A stretch of 64,000 nucleotides of DNA from Lachnospiraceae bacterium AC2029 (GCA_000703065.1 JNLK01000001.1:1550001-1614000), one strand, 5' to 3'; counted from the stretch's first letter, positions 1 through 8,595 are shown. Translations and numbers: made by a program. The notes: a model not told the origin generated them from the sequence alone.

Positions 1-124
1 CCACACCGATGATCACAACAACTGCAAGACATATGGATATGATCAATATCCTTTTCTTCTTCTTGCTGAGTTTTGGTTTCTTTTCCTGTTCCACATAATC
101 GGGGATTACGGATTGTGTATACAT
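1..124 (-). CDS. N-terminal part of a membrane protein, cut by window edge
   Basis: The minus-strand frame opens with ATG at 124, preceded by a purine-rich AAAAAGGGAAC Shine-Dalgarno. It reads about 20 charged residues, a lysine cluster (LSKKKKR) and then a hydrophobic segment (ILIISICLAVVVIIGV) that runs off the window. This is the layout of a single-pass membrane protein with a short cytoplasmic N-terminus. It lies downstream of an LXG module, so it could belong to that cluster, but the visible 41 residues do not identify a family. Confidence 0.6.
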   Translation of the reverse strand, partial: MYTQSVIPDYVEQEKKPKLSKKKKRILIISICLAVVVIIGV

Positions 125-175
125 GTTCGTTCCCTTTTTCCTTTTTCGCTCCTGCCTGTCTTAAACACGCCAAAA

Positions 176-278
176 GTAGGGATTCCATGAAACTCATTTT
201 CCAAACGAAACCGCTGTCAGCGATCCGCTTGTGGTGATATCTTTCTGATATCAATCATTTCATGGCTTCCATCCCTAC
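176..278 (-). promoter_or_regulatory. Structured intergenic element (long interrupted hairpin)
   Basis: Positions 176-183 (gtagggat) pair with 271-278 (atccctac), and 185-192 (ccatgaaa) pair with 258-265 (tttcatgg), separated by a one-sided bulge. A small gatatc hairpin lies inside the loop. The element sits between the stop of the wall-repeat gene at 313 and the start of the membrane gene at 124, so on the minus strand it would be the leader of the latter. It could be a leader RNA, a degenerate terminator or a palindromic repeat; it matches no riboswitch I recognise. Confidence 0.35.
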
Positions 279-312
279 GATCAGCATTTATTATTCTACA
301 ACAGAATCCGGT

Positions 313-1641
313 TTATGGATTTAAACATACTCCATTTGAATTAAAACGATAGGTTTTATTCTTAATCACTTTTGTTCCTGTAACCATTACTCCTTCAGAG
401 TCAAAGTAATACCACTTGGATCCTGACTTCAACCAACCGGTCTTCATTGTGCCATCCGCCTTAAAGAAATACCAGTTTTTCCCTATTTTCAACCATCCGG
501 TCTGAAGTATACCGTTCTTAAAGTAGTACCACTTACCTCCGATCAGCCTCCATGTATTTGCCATGACTCCATTTGTGCCAAAGTAATACCATGCTCCGCC
601 AATCTTCTTCCATCCGGTTGTCATGAATCCGCTCGTCGGATCAAGATAATACCAATCCTTCCCGGAAGCGATCCATCCGGTCTTAATATATCCGTCACTT
701 AAAAAATAGTACCACTTCCCGGAGATCTGACGCCATCCCTTATCCGGAGTTGATCCGTCAGAATAACGATATCTCCAGCCCTTATTGTTCTTTGTCCAGC
801 CTGCAATAATACCCTCAGTATATATTTTATAACGTTGTGGTGATCCTGCAAACGATTTAGATCCGGAAGTTTTTAAAAAGTATGTTCCCTTTTTCAAATA
901 ACATGACTGATACTGAGGTTTTTCGAGTCCATTATTAGTCAAGTAATCAAAATCCTTTATAATATTACCGTTTTGGTCCAGAAGATCTAAATCAAAAAAA
1001 TCCGTTCCCTGTGCAGGTAATTCCGTGCCAAATCTCACCGTCTGATCTTTATTGACGGTAAATTTATAATAGTGATAACACCAACTATCACCTGATAAAG
1101 TATCATATATTGTCTGTCCGATATCCAACTGGGCTGCAGTAGCCAAATATATTTTTCCGGCTCCACCTATGCATACATTCTTCCCTGACCTAACCACTTC
1201 TGTCACAGTTATTTCATATGACTGTCCGCTGCTGCTGAGATCAATGTAGCTTATCCCCTTCTTCAGTGAAATATAGAACTCCCGGGATGGATACCCCCAA
1301 TTATTTGTATCCTGAATACACTGATAATCCATCTCATTTCCCGATTCATCTAAAAAATATAACCAAAAACAATTTCTATTTCCTACAACCGTTCCTTTTA
1401 TTTTAACCTTTACCAACATATTCGTCGGTAAATCAAGTTTGAAATAGATCCTCTCTGTATTCGAGCTTGGTGTCTGACCTCTCACGGTTTGTCCAAGAAC
1501 AATTTCCTCTGCTGTAGACAGATTCGTTCCTGCGGCAAATACATCCCACTTTCCAAATAAACAAATTCCAAAAAGAAAGCAGAACGCCAACCCTACAACA
1601 AGAATCCTTTTCTTCACATTCCCAAACAGCGAAAGCCTCAT
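313..1641 (-). CDS. Secreted protein with two PPC-like domains and C-terminal cell-wall-binding repeats
   Basis: 442 aa. A basic N-terminus and hydrophobic stretch ending near VFAAG (about residue 37) form a signal peptide. Residues about 38-150 and 158-275 are two beta-rich copies resembling bacterial pre-peptidase C-terminal domains (each has an LGQT..G or IGQTIYD..G strand and closes with a YEI or YKI strand). From about 280 to the end there are about eight 20-residue aromatic repeats (GW..I.GKWYYF..DG..), the CW_binding_1/choline-binding type that anchors proteins to wall polymers. The Shine-Dalgarno AAAGGAGGAG is ideal. It follows the LXG gene after a hairpin. The C-terminus ends GVCLNP, shared with two other proteins here. 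Domain assignment is by eye; the target is unknown. Confidence 0.8.
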   Translation of the reverse strand: MRLSLFGNVKKRILVVGLAFCFLFGICLFGKWDVFAAGTNLSTAEEIVLGQTVRGQTPSSNTERIYFKLDLPTNMLVKVKIKGTVVGNRNCFWLYFLDESGNEMDYQCIQDTNNWGYPSREFYISLKKGISYIDLSSSGQSYEITVTEVVRSGKNVCIGGAGKIYLATAAQLDIGQTIYDTLSGDSWCYHYYKFTVNKDQTVRFGTELPAQGTDFFDLDLLDQNGNIIKDFDYLTNNGLEKPQYQSCYLKKGTYFLKTSGSKSFAGSPQRYKIYTEGIIAGWTKNNKGWRYRYSDGSTPDKGWRQISGKWYYFLSDGYIKTGWIASGKDWYYLDPTSGFMTTGWKKIGGAWYYFGTNGVMANTWRLIGGKWYYFKNGILQTGWLKIGKNWYFFKADGTMKTGWLKSGSKWYYFDSEGVMVTGTKVIKNKTYRFNSNGVCLNP

Positions 1642-1686
1642 GATACTCCTCCTTTCAAATCGTCATTTTGTGTATGCTCAACAAAC

Positions 1687-1726
1687 AGCTGTTTCTCCGG
1701 CATCCCGTTGATGCCGGAGAACAGCT
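1687..1726 (-). terminator. Hairpin between LXG gene and wall-repeat gene
   Basis: A stem of about 17 bp (agctgttTCTCCGGCATC / GATGCCGGAGAacagct) with a five-base loop, followed on the minus strand by GTTTGTT, a weak U-tract. It probably attenuates or ends the LXG transcript. Confidence 0.5.
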
Positions 1727-1752
1727 TAATATTGCGAATGTCTATAATTATC

Positions 1753-3123
1753 TTAATTGCCGCTTTCAAAAATCTTACCAGCCACACCTGTAGCACCGTC
1801 TACGGCAAGTCCCGTCAGTTGTCCTGTGGATTTACTTACTATCTTGGCTGCTGTGCCTGAATACGGGCCCCACAGTCTTTGTGCCGATTCATGTAATACG
1901 TCTTTAGTTACCGTTTTCACTACCTCTTTGGTTCCATAACTTACAGTTCCTCTTACAAGACCCCTAGCGTCATATCCATATCCGCTCACTGACTTAACCA
2001 GACCTTTGCTGGCACTAAAGACCGAGTAGGATATAGAGAAAGCTTCTTTGCTAAAACTATAAGCATCTTCATTTCCCAAAAAGTAAAATTCCCGAACCGG
2101 ATTAAATCCTTTGGACTTTCTGTCACCACTCATAATTTTGCCTGCTTTTGAATATTCCTCGATTATTTCTGACCCTTGAAATGTAAGCTTTCCAGCACCC
2201 GTAACCAGTGTCGCATTTTCTAGAAACCCTAAAAGCCCGGTCGCTCCGGACGTCCCTCCGGTCGCAATAAACAGACCGGCCTCTGCCGCAAATACAGTTG
2301 TATCTATCATAGCTTCCAAAAATTTATCTACGCCATCCTGGAAATCTTTGACCTTCTGCAATTCAGCATTGTGCTTAGTAACTTCTCTGCAATAGGCTTC
2401 ATTCTGGGCAGCAATATCCTTATCAGAGATGTATTTCTCGGCCTCAGCCATATGTTCATAGAGAGATCGCATTGACTCTGTTGTAGAATAACCGGAGGAA
2501 CTGCGCCCCGGCACGGTGCCATCCACACTGACTTCTCCCGGAACCGCCATTTGCCACAGCATCGTTCGCGCATTATCTATATTTATCGCAACATTCTCCA
2601 GATTTGTCTGACCGAAGCTCTCGTCGTATTCCTTTATCCCTTCGCGCAATTCAGCCACTTTACGTTTATTGACTTCTAAGCATCCGATATATCGTTCTAT
2701 CGACAAGAGATTCCTGGATTCAATCAGATCAGCAATTTTAACCATACACTCATTTGCTTCACCTTGATTATCCTGTATGTGTTTTGAAAGCTCATCCAGG
2801 CTTCTTTCAATTTCAATAAAAAAATTCTCATCGTATATGGCATCAATAAACTCTTCAAATGTATCAAGCCCCTGTGAGAAAAGCGGTACTCTCATTTGAA
2901 ATTCGGCAGCGATCAGTTTTAGCAGTTTTATCACCGTCAGGTGTGTACCAAACAGATACTCCTTCATTGCTTCAGCGCCGTCCCCTTCAAAATCGGAACT
3001 GCCTATCAATGACTCCATCGACGCAGTCATCTTCTCAAGTGTCTGTTCAACCAGGGTCATCAGAGGACCGATCGTTTTTAAATATCTGGTATCAAAAACA
3101 TTTCTATCTATATGGTAAGTCAT
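1753..3123 (-). CDS. LXG-domain protein, putative type VII secretion cargo
   Basis: 456 aa. Residues 1-210 are a long helical domain starting MTYHIDRNVFDTRY, with alternating helices and an F.G.GAEAMKEYL turn, as in LXG domains of polymorphic toxins exported by the WXG100/ESX (T7SSb) machinery. Residues about 270-310 and 380-456 are glycine/alanine/serine rich, and no catalytic motif is visible there. The tail may be a pore-forming or unknown toxin domain, or the protein may be non-toxic. The three small genes just upstream are the type of helical partner that LXG proteins use for export. No immunity gene is obvious downstream; the next gene encodes a wall-anchored protein. Confidence 0.75.
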   Translation of the reverse strand: MTYHIDRNVFDTRYLKTIGPLMTLVEQTLEKMTASMESLIGSSDFEGDGAEAMKEYLFGTHLTVIKLLKLIAAEFQMRVPLFSQGLDTFEEFIDAIYDENFFIEIERSLDELSKHIQDNQGEANECMVKIADLIESRNLLSIERYIGCLEVNKRKVAELREGIKEYDESFGQTNLENVAINIDNARTMLWQMAVPGEVSVDGTVPGRSSSGYSTTESMRSLYEHMAEAEKYISDKDIAAQNEAYCREVTKHNAELQKVKDFQDGVDKFLEAMIDTTVFAAEAGLFIATGGTSGATGLLGFLENATLVTGAGKLTFQGSEIIEEYSKAGKIMSGDRKSKGFNPVREFYFLGNEDAYSFSKEAFSISYSVFSASKGLVKSVSGYGYDARGLVRGTVSYGTKEVVKTVTKDVLHESAQRLWGPYSGTAAKIVSKSTGQLTGLAVDGATGVAGKIFESGN

Positions 3124-3159
3124 CTCACACTTGCCTCCCAGTCATTTCCTGATTCAAAA

Positions 3160-3627
3160 TCAAAACGTTCCGCTGGTGCCGCCATGCACAGCAGGTTCAG
3201 CACTGCCGCCTCCGCCGTTACTTCCGCCCGTACTCGGCGCGGCTGTGTTTCCGGCATCAACGCCACCGGCAATATCCCCTGCCTGCTGAACAAGCAGTGA
3301 TGATAGTGCATCTGCATCCATTAAAGCATCTGCCATGCCCTTTAAGGAGTTTGCCGTATTGGTCAGCAAAGTGCCATAAGTAACAAACAGATCCAGGATC
3401 AGTCGATACAGTTCATTAATCTGATCTATCGAACAGGAGCGATTTACATCTATTCTCACATCCGTAAAAATATCTTTAAAAGCTGTATTAAAAGCTGCAT
3501 TAGTTTCCTGTAATGCATCATATTTTGAAATAGCCGAAGATGATATGCCGATCAATTCATTACTTAACTGAAGCAGTTCATCACAGCTCTTATGATATCC
3601 GGATTCAGATAATTGAATATTAGCCAT
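3160..3627 (-). CDS. Small helical LXG partner protein (WXG100-like)
   Basis: 155 aa. Residues 1-115 are predicted mainly helical (ANIQLSESGYHKSCDELLQL..., YRLILDLFVTYGTLL) with the size and rhythm of WXG100-superfamily partners encoded beside LXG toxins (Lap-type targeting proteins). Residues about 125-155 are Gly/Ala/Ser rich (GGSNGGGGSAEP) and look disordered. It ends 36 bases before the LXG start and begins 9 bases after the preceding gene, so it belongs to one transcript. Assignment rests on context and helical pattern rather than on a diagnostic motif. Confidence 0.65.
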   Translation of the reverse strand: MANIQLSESGYHKSCDELLQLSNELIGISSSAISKYDALQETNAAFNTAFKDIFTDVRIDVNRSCSIDQINELYRLILDLFVTYGTLLTNTANSLKGMADALMDADALSSLLVQQAGDIAGGVDAGNTAAPSTGGSNGGGGSAEPAVHGGTSGTF

Positions 3628-3636
3628 TTTGCCACC

Positions 3637-4068
3637 TTATCCTTCCAGCAGTTCTTTTTCTCTTTCATACTGATTGATATTCGACTGAGCTTCACTAATT
3701 TCACCGTCCATACCAGAAATCAGCTGCGACAACATTTCCCAGTCATATTGCATGTCCAGTCCAAGTTTTTCATACCCTTCCGTTTGATGGATGGCTACCA
3801 TGTCCTTACAGAAATCATCAAATTTCGGTCCTCTCCACCTTTGATCACATACCAACCGGTTGCAAAAATTCTCTTCATCGAATTGTGTCTGATAATAGTC
3901 ATGCTTGATTTGTCCGAGAGTCTCAAAGGCTGTCTGAAGTCTGGCCCTATCTTCGTTCAGCTTCTCAAGGCGTTTTTCTTCAGCCCTAATATCCCCATTT
4001 AACTGATTCAAGATTTTCTGCTTATCTTCATCGCTAATAACATCACTTATTCTATTGGTAATTCCCAT
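3637..4068 (-). CDS. Coiled-coil LXG-associated protein (DUF5082/YwqH-like)
   Basis: 143 aa, strongly charged and helical. An N-terminal coiled coil (LNGDIRAEEKRLEKLNEDRARL), a central W-R-G-P..FDDF segment and a C-terminal coiled coil (SNINQYEREKELLEG) give the antiparallel hairpin expected of DUF5082-type proteins that sit beside LXG genes in Firmicutes. WRGPKF may correspond to the WxG turn. It is likely a co-secreted or chaperone-like partner. Position in the operon and size fit; the exact family is inferred. Confidence 0.6.
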   Translation of the reverse strand: MGITNRISDVISDEDKQKILNQLNGDIRAEEKRLEKLNEDRARLQTAFETLGQIKHDYYQTQFDEENFCNRLVCDQRWRGPKFDDFCKDMVAIHQTEGYEKLGLDMQYDWEMLSQLISGMDGEISEAQSNINQYEREKELLEG

Positions 4069-4195
4069 CTCAAATCTCCCGTATTCTTTTCTCCAACCAT
4101 TATGGGTCAGGTCATACTGATACTCTTACTCCCATCGATCTCAGAAACAAATAGAGACTGAACGCATATCCGTCCAGTCTCTATTTAACAGGAAA

Positions 4196-4489
4196 CTATG
4201 CGTGAAAAGCGGAAGCAATATCCGAATCCGTCTGTTCCATGGTAGCTGCCACACTGTCAAGAGAAGTAGCGATCTCTTCAATCAGTTCCCGTGCCTTCAC
4301 GAAACTCGGCTTAAGTTCTTCATAACGGGCTGCATAGGACTCGCTGGCTGCGCCTTCCCACTCGTTCTGAAGTTCTCCAAGTAATGTGTCCATCTGGGAA
4401 ATGATACTGTCAAGGTTCCCTCCCTCTGTTCTGTAAGCAGTTGCCTTCTGTCTCATCTCATCCGGTGAAATACGAATCTGATTTGCCAT
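4196..4489 (-). CDS. WXG100 family protein (EsxA-like)
   Basis: 97 aa, the standard length. Two amphipathic helices flank the turn ELQNEWEGAAS, which carries the W-x-G motif. The C-terminal helix ends DSVAATMEQTDSDIASAF, where T..D replaces the usual Y-x-x-x-D/E export signal. The family is exported by FtsK/SpoIIIE-type EssC ATPases (T7SSb). A strong Shine-Dalgarno (CAAGGAGGTTT) and its own promoter at 4559-4587 suggest high expression. No EssC or other core machinery gene is in the window. Confidence 0.92.
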   Translation of the reverse strand: MANQIRISPDEMRQKATAYRTEGGNLDSIISQMDTLLGELQNEWEGAASESYAARYEELKPSFVKARELIEEIATSLDSVAATMEQTDSDIASAFHA

Positions 4490-4558
4490 TTTTGAAACCT
4501 CCTTGATTTAAAACATTTGATTTATGATTGATTGTATCTCTGCTACAACCTTGAACTA

Positions 4559-4587
4559 ATATTATCATACGGATTTTACCCGTTCAA
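4559..4587 (-). promoter_or_regulatory. Sigma-A promoter of the WXG100 gene
   Basis: Minus strand: -35 TTGAAC (4582-4587), 17-base spacer, -10 TAATAT (4559-4564) preceded by an extended TGA. It lies 70 bases upstream of the start codon. Confidence 0.65.
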
Positions 4588-4638
4588 TAACCCTGCCGCT
4601 CCAAAAATACCAATAACCATGACAAAAATTACATAGCC

Positions 4639-4998
4639 CTATTCGGCTTCAGTTTTTTCACTGTTTTCAGTGTTTTCGCCGCTTTCATTATTTGCATCAT
4701 TTCCGGTATTCTGCAAAGCCACGCGCAGCCATTCTCTTGTGGCATCCTGAATGATCTCATCATCCGAATCTGAATAGCCTTCGAAAACAACCTTATAGAT
4801 ATCCTCATGATTGAAGAAGATCAGCTTATCACCCACGAGTCCCTCCGGATAGAGCACGGCGCCATAGTCAAACACCTGCGTAGGCCCTTCCTCTCCGGTC
4901 ATGACTCCTCGAGCCACAACCATCAGCTTTTTCACCTTTCCCTTCATCACGATTATGCTTCCCAAAGGAAGAAGCTTCTCAGCTGTTCCTGCTCCCAT
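4639..4998 (-). CDS. DUF4176 domain protein, T7SS-associated
   Basis: 119 aa. LLPLGSIIVMKGKVKKLMVVARG and the FDYGAVLYPEGLV..D...FNHEDI pattern are characteristic of DUF4176, a small cytosolic beta-rich family found next to WXG100/LXG genes. Function in the family is unknown; linkage suggests a role in LXG effector handling. The last 20 residues are acidic and low complexity. It precedes the WXG100 gene, which has its own promoter in the 150-base gap. Confidence 0.8.
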   Translation of the reverse strand: MGAGTAEKLLPLGSIIVMKGKVKKLMVVARGVMTGEEGPTQVFDYGAVLYPEGLVGDKLIFFNHEDIYKVVFEGYSDSDDEIIQDATREWLRVALQNTGNDANNESGENTENSEKTEAE

Positions 4999-5094
4999 TT
5001 TCCGTACCGCCTTTCTTAGTTGTCAAATCGCCTGCCGCAAACAGCGGGCATCGCTCAGTTTCCTTCTGGTTTGTCTACCTCATTTCCCGTAAAA

Positions 5095-5140
5095 TAAAAC
5101 AAAAAGAAAGAACCATGAACAACTCAACAGTTCTTTCTTT
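5095..5140 (-). terminator. Terminator downstream of the radical SAM operon
   Basis: An 11-bp stem (AAAGAAAGAAC / GTTCTTTCTTT, 5103-5113 with 5130-5140) is followed on the minus strand by TTTTTGTTTT. It separates the 5344-8487 operon from the LXG module. The rest of the 4999-5343 gap holds a short perfect hairpin (ggaagtaa/ttacttcc near 5157-5177) and no gene. Confidence 0.65.
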
Positions 5141-5343
5141 GCGCACTAATCAACCGGAAGTAAGTTCATTACTTCCATGTCCGAATATATCAGAAAATCC
5201 TTCTCTGCAAGGATCAAATCCACTCATCATTCATCACCCCAATAACCGAAAACACCCTTATTGATGGTAACATATTTCATGAGTTTTTTCAACACCGCTC
5301 TTTCCGGAAACAACGGTCAACAACCCTCCCCGTATCACTGTTC

Positions 5344-6372
5344 TTAGCAGTTTCCGGTATATACATATTCCAGTTTTTGCCTTGCAACCTCCGCAAGACG
5401 ATAGACCTTCCTGACCTCCGTCGCCGGGCGGTCGGTCATGTGAAACCTCGGGAAGAATCTGGAAATATGAAGCGGAACCTGTCGTCCTATGAGCTTCCCA
5501 TGTCGGTCCCTAAGATTCGAAACCCAGGCTGTCAGTTCCTGCATTTCCCCCTCGGTGTCATTCTCACCGGGAATAATCAGCGTTGTCAGCTCCACATGGG
5601 TATCCTTCACAGCCCGTTCGATGAAGTTCATCACCATCTCCCGGTTTCCGCCCAGAACCTTCTCATAGTAACGGTCCGTAAAGCCCTTCAGATCCACATT
5701 CATGGCGTCTATGTAGGGAAGCAGCTTCTCCAGTACGGAGGTCTCTGCTGTTCCGTTGGTAACGAGCACATTTTTCAGACCCTTTGCATGAGCGAGCCTC
5801 GCCGTATCCAGTACGTACTCGTATCCGATCAGCGGTTCGTTGTAGGTGTAGGCGATCCCGATCACGCCCATCCACCTGTCCCGGATTGCAGATTCCACCA
5901 ACAGTTCCGGTGGCACGTAGCTATACAGCTCCGGGTGCGGCGGGTCATCCGGATTTATCGGCGGGGTGTAGCTGTGCAGTTTCTGATGCGGCAGATCTTC
6001 CTGCATTGTTGACGAAGCGTAGCCGCGCAGTTCCGGGATCGATGGCTCCTTCTCGTTTTCCATTGAGACTTCCCCTGTCAGTCTTCCAGCTACGGCCGCG
6101 GCCACTTCCATGGCTATGTCATCCCAGGAAATCTCATGATTCTGGCAGAAGGGGCAACGTAGGTTACATCCATAGCTTCCCACGGAAAGCACCTTGCTTC
6201 CCGGATAAAACCGGGCGATGGGTTTCTTCTCGATGGGATCGATATGTATCGCCGTGTGCCAGCCGTAATTTGCAGGCACTACCCGGCCGTCCTTACAGAT
6301 CCTGGCCTTGCAGAAACCGGCCTGACCTTCCTTTATCTCACAATGTCTGAAGCATACTTCGCATCTTGCCAT
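5344..6372 (-). CDS. Radical SAM enzyme, AmmeMemoRadiSam/PflA-activase-like
   Basis: 342 aa. An N-terminal Cys-rich segment (CEVCFRHCEIKEGQAGFC) precedes the radical SAM core, with CNLRCPFCQN binding the 4Fe-4S cluster that cleaves S-adenosylmethionine. Then GIAYTYNEPLIGYEY, NVLVTNG and NAMNVDLKGF strands follow, as in the AmrS/pyruvate-formate-lyase-activating-like family. The substrate is unknown. Between the cluster motif and the core there is an unusual insert of about 60 residues with two related segments (LHSYTPP and LYSYVPP). It is the third gene of an operon, 25 bases after the TetR gene. Confidence 0.85.
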   Translation of the reverse strand: MARCEVCFRHCEIKEGQAGFCKARICKDGRVVPANYGWHTAIHIDPIEKKPIARFYPGSKVLSVGSYGCNLRCPFCQNHEISWDDIAMEVAAAVAGRLTGEVSMENEKEPSIPELRGYASSTMQEDLPHQKLHSYTPPINPDDPPHPELYSYVPPELLVESAIRDRWMGVIGIAYTYNEPLIGYEYVLDTARLAHAKGLKNVLVTNGTAETSVLEKLLPYIDAMNVDLKGFTDRYYEKVLGGNREMVMNFIERAVKDTHVELTTLIIPGENDTEGEMQELTAWVSNLRDRHGKLIGRQVPLHISRFFPRFHMTDRPATEVRKVYRLAEVARQKLEYVYTGNC

Positions 6373-6397
6373 GCTGCACCTCCGGTAGTGAACAGCC

Positions 6398-6964
6398 CTA
6401 CGCCCGGAGGATCCCGCAGATCCACTCGGGATCCGGCGTCTTCATGTCGGGATTCATGGCCATTTCCTCCATAACACCCTGGACCGAAGCCCAGAATACC
6501 ATAGCCAGAAGCTTCGCATCTCCCTTCCGGAACACGCCGCTCTTCTGACCCTTCCGGATCATTTCCGCTGTGAAATCAATCTGGTTCACGTTCAGGGCGA
6601 TCTTCCTTGCCTCCTCCGGCATCCCCGGACGTCTCGCCTGGCTCATCAGGACAAACATCTGAAATACCCAGGGTTGCTCGGATGCATAGGCGAACAGCTG
6701 CTTCAGAAAGGCGGGGAGGTACATTTCCGGCGGGATATCCGGAGGAGTCTCCGGAGCCGAGGAGCTTGCGGCACCCATTTTCACCAGCTCCAGCAGAAGC
6801 TCCTCCTTCGACTCGAAGTAATGGAACATGAGTCCCACGCTCATGGGTACTGCCGCTGCGATGTCCGAAACCTTCGTTTCGTAATAGCCCCGCTCCACAA
6901 AGAGCTTCAGCCCCGTCATCAGGATCAGTTTCCGTCTTTCTTCTTTCTGCTCTTTTCTGGTCAT
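6398..6964 (-). CDS. TetR/AcrR family transcriptional regulator
   Basis: 188 aa. The N-terminal helix-turn-helix is typical (RRKLILMTGLKLFVERGYYETKVSDIAAAVPMS, then GLMFHYFESKEELL), followed by an all-helical ligand/dimer domain. It starts 11 bases after the oxidoreductase stop and ends 25 bases before the radical SAM start. Two palindromes around the operon promoter (8530-8546, 8596-8613) are the obvious binding sites, so it most likely represses its own operon. The ligand is unknown. Confidence 0.92.
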   Translation of the reverse strand: MTRKEQKEERRKLILMTGLKLFVERGYYETKVSDIAAAVPMSVGLMFHYFESKEELLLELVKMGAASSSAPETPPDIPPEMYLPAFLKQLFAYASEQPWVFQMFVLMSQARRPGMPEEARKIALNVNQIDFTAEMIRKGQKSGVFRKGDAKLLAMVFWASVQGVMEEMAMNPDMKTPDPEWICGILRA

Positions 6965-6975
6965 CTCTTATCCTC

Positions 6976-8487
6976 TCACGCTTTGGTGTCGATATTGATA
7001 TCTCTCTTCTGCTTCTTCAGGATCCGCTGCACCGCGAATTTGCCGCTGGCTGCTGCCACGGGAAGTCCGCCGGGGGCGCTGGTCCACTGGCCGGCAAGAT
7101 ACAGATTCTTGATTCCCTTCAGCTGACCCTTCAGGCGGACCGATTTTCCTGCCGGAGTGGTCACGAAGCTCATGTAGCTGCCGTGATATGCGTTGCAGTA
7201 TCTCTCATAGGTCAGCGGCGTCCAGGTATCCAGCCACTCCAGTTTCCCGCGCAGTGCGGGAAGGCTGTCCTCGATCCGTTTCGTCATGGCTGCGGTGAAC
7301 TGTTCCTTTGCTTCTCTGTACTCTTCCTCAGACAGGGATTTCCAAAATTCATAATCCTCGTCCGTCTGGGTGATGCAGGTCTGCAGAACCGTCTTCCCGT
7401 CCTTATTAAATATATCATCATATTCGTATGATTTCACGTACATTCTGTCAAATGTTCTTGCTCCGATCCGGATCGGCTCCACATCGATGAACAGGGTCTC
7501 GCCGGGTGCAAGCTCGATATCCACCGCATAAGCCACTTGGAAACCGCTGGTTGCGGGATATTTCTCCGGCGCATCGTAGGCTGCCTTCAGCTCCTTCGGC
7601 ATCATCTCTGCAGGGAGAAGTCTTCCGAAGAGCACATTTGTATCCACGGTGGGGATCACATAGTCGGAGCTGACGTGTGTTCCGTCCTCCAGAAGGATTC
7701 CCGTTGCCCGCTTCTTCTCCACCACGATCTTCTTTGCGGATCTGTTATAGAAGATCTTTCCGCCCAGATCCCTGAACCTCTTCTCCATCCGAAGGGACAT
7801 CTGAAAAGATGCACCCATGGGGATCTTCCCATTTCCGTCTGCCATGGTGGCGTAGGACACCAGGAAGGAGTATGCCGTATAAGAGGGAGGAAGATAGTCG
7901 CACATCAGCCGCTGCAGCAACGGGGATTTGAAGCGCTGTGAGAACTCCCGGAGGGAGATCTTGCCGTACTCCTTCATTACCTTCGGGAAATCCTTCATGT
8001 TCTTTCCCATGTTGATGTAGTCCTTGATTCCCCACATTTCCATGGGCTTGGCTGCCGGGAAGAGGCACTGCTTGGAATATTCCACATAGAGGATGAACTT
8101 TCGGATCTCCTCCTCATCCTCCGGAGAAAGAGCGATCAGCTCGTCCCGTGTCTTCTCCAGATCGTTCCAGAGAGTTGCGGTCTGTCCCTGATAGATTGCC
8201 GAGTAGAAGGCGTTGATCTCTGCATACTTCGTGTCGTCCGAAAGCGCACCGACCGTCTCCCAGACCCTGTACATTTCCGTATCCTTCCTTGTACCGGTCA
8301 GCCAGTGGATGCAGTTATCGATGTGATAACCCTTTCTGTTCCAGCCCACGCACTCGCCGCCGGGGATGCTGTTCTTCTCATAGATCTCCGCCTCGAAACC
8401 GGCCATCCTCGCATAGATGCCTGCCGTTAGACCCGCTACTCCGCCACCGATGATCACTACCTTTTCCTTCGTCATTTCTCTGTTCAT
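6976..8487 (-). CDS. FAD-dependent phytoene desaturase-like oxidoreductase
   Basis: 503 aa from ATG 8487, chosen because AAGGATGG lies at good spacing; an upstream in-frame ATG at 8580 would overlap the promoter. The N-terminus has the Rossmann GxGxxG motif (VVIIGGGVAGLTAGIYARMAG...EIYEKN) and the SVGG-like IPGGECVGW turn. The C-terminus has LYLAGQWTSAPGGLPVAAASGK, the FAD-binding strand of the carotenoid desaturase/CrtI-like family. Bacterial members act on carotenoids or other lipophilic substrates; no carotenoid synthesis genes are nearby, so the substrate is open. It is the first gene of the TetR-controlled operon. Confidence 0.88.
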   Translation of the reverse strand: MNREMTKEKVVIIGGGVAGLTAGIYARMAGFEAEIYEKNSIPGGECVGWNRKGYHIDNCIHWLTGTRKDTEMYRVWETVGALSDDTKYAEINAFYSAIYQGQTATLWNDLEKTRDELIALSPEDEEEIRKFILYVEYSKQCLFPAAKPMEMWGIKDYINMGKNMKDFPKVMKEYGKISLREFSQRFKSPLLQRLMCDYLPPSYTAYSFLVSYATMADGNGKIPMGASFQMSLRMEKRFRDLGGKIFYNRSAKKIVVEKKRATGILLEDGTHVSSDYVIPTVDTNVLFGRLLPAEMMPKELKAAYDAPEKYPATSGFQVAYAVDIELAPGETLFIDVEPIRIGARTFDRMYVKSYEYDDIFNKDGKTVLQTCITQTDEDYEFWKSLSEEEYREAKEQFTAAMTKRIEDSLPALRGKLEWLDTWTPLTYERYCNAYHGSYMSFVTTPAGKSVRLKGQLKGIKNLYLAGQWTSAPGGLPVAAASGKFAVQRILKKQKRDINIDTKA

Positions 8488-8529
8488 ATTGATATCCATC
8501 CTTTTCTGTGTTTGTGTATTTCTGTTTCT

Positions 8530-8546
8530 GTTGAATTTACATTCAC
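8530..8546. promoter_or_regulatory. TetR operator, downstream half-site pair
   Basis: GTTGAATTTACATTCAC is an imperfect palindrome matching the perfect one at 8596-8613 in 14 of its positions. It covers the expected transcription start region of the oxidoreductase operon. Confidence 0.6.
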
Positions 8547-8559
8547 TGAGTATGGATTC

Positions 8560-8588
8560 AATATAACACGACGTTTTCACCCTGTCAA
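8560..8588 (-). promoter_or_regulatory. Strong sigma-A promoter of the oxidoreductase operon
   Basis: Minus strand: consensus -35 TTGACA (8583-8588), 17-base spacer, -10 TATATT (8560-8565). It is bracketed by two TetR-type palindromes. Confidence 0.8.
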
Positions 8589-8595
8589 GGGTTTT

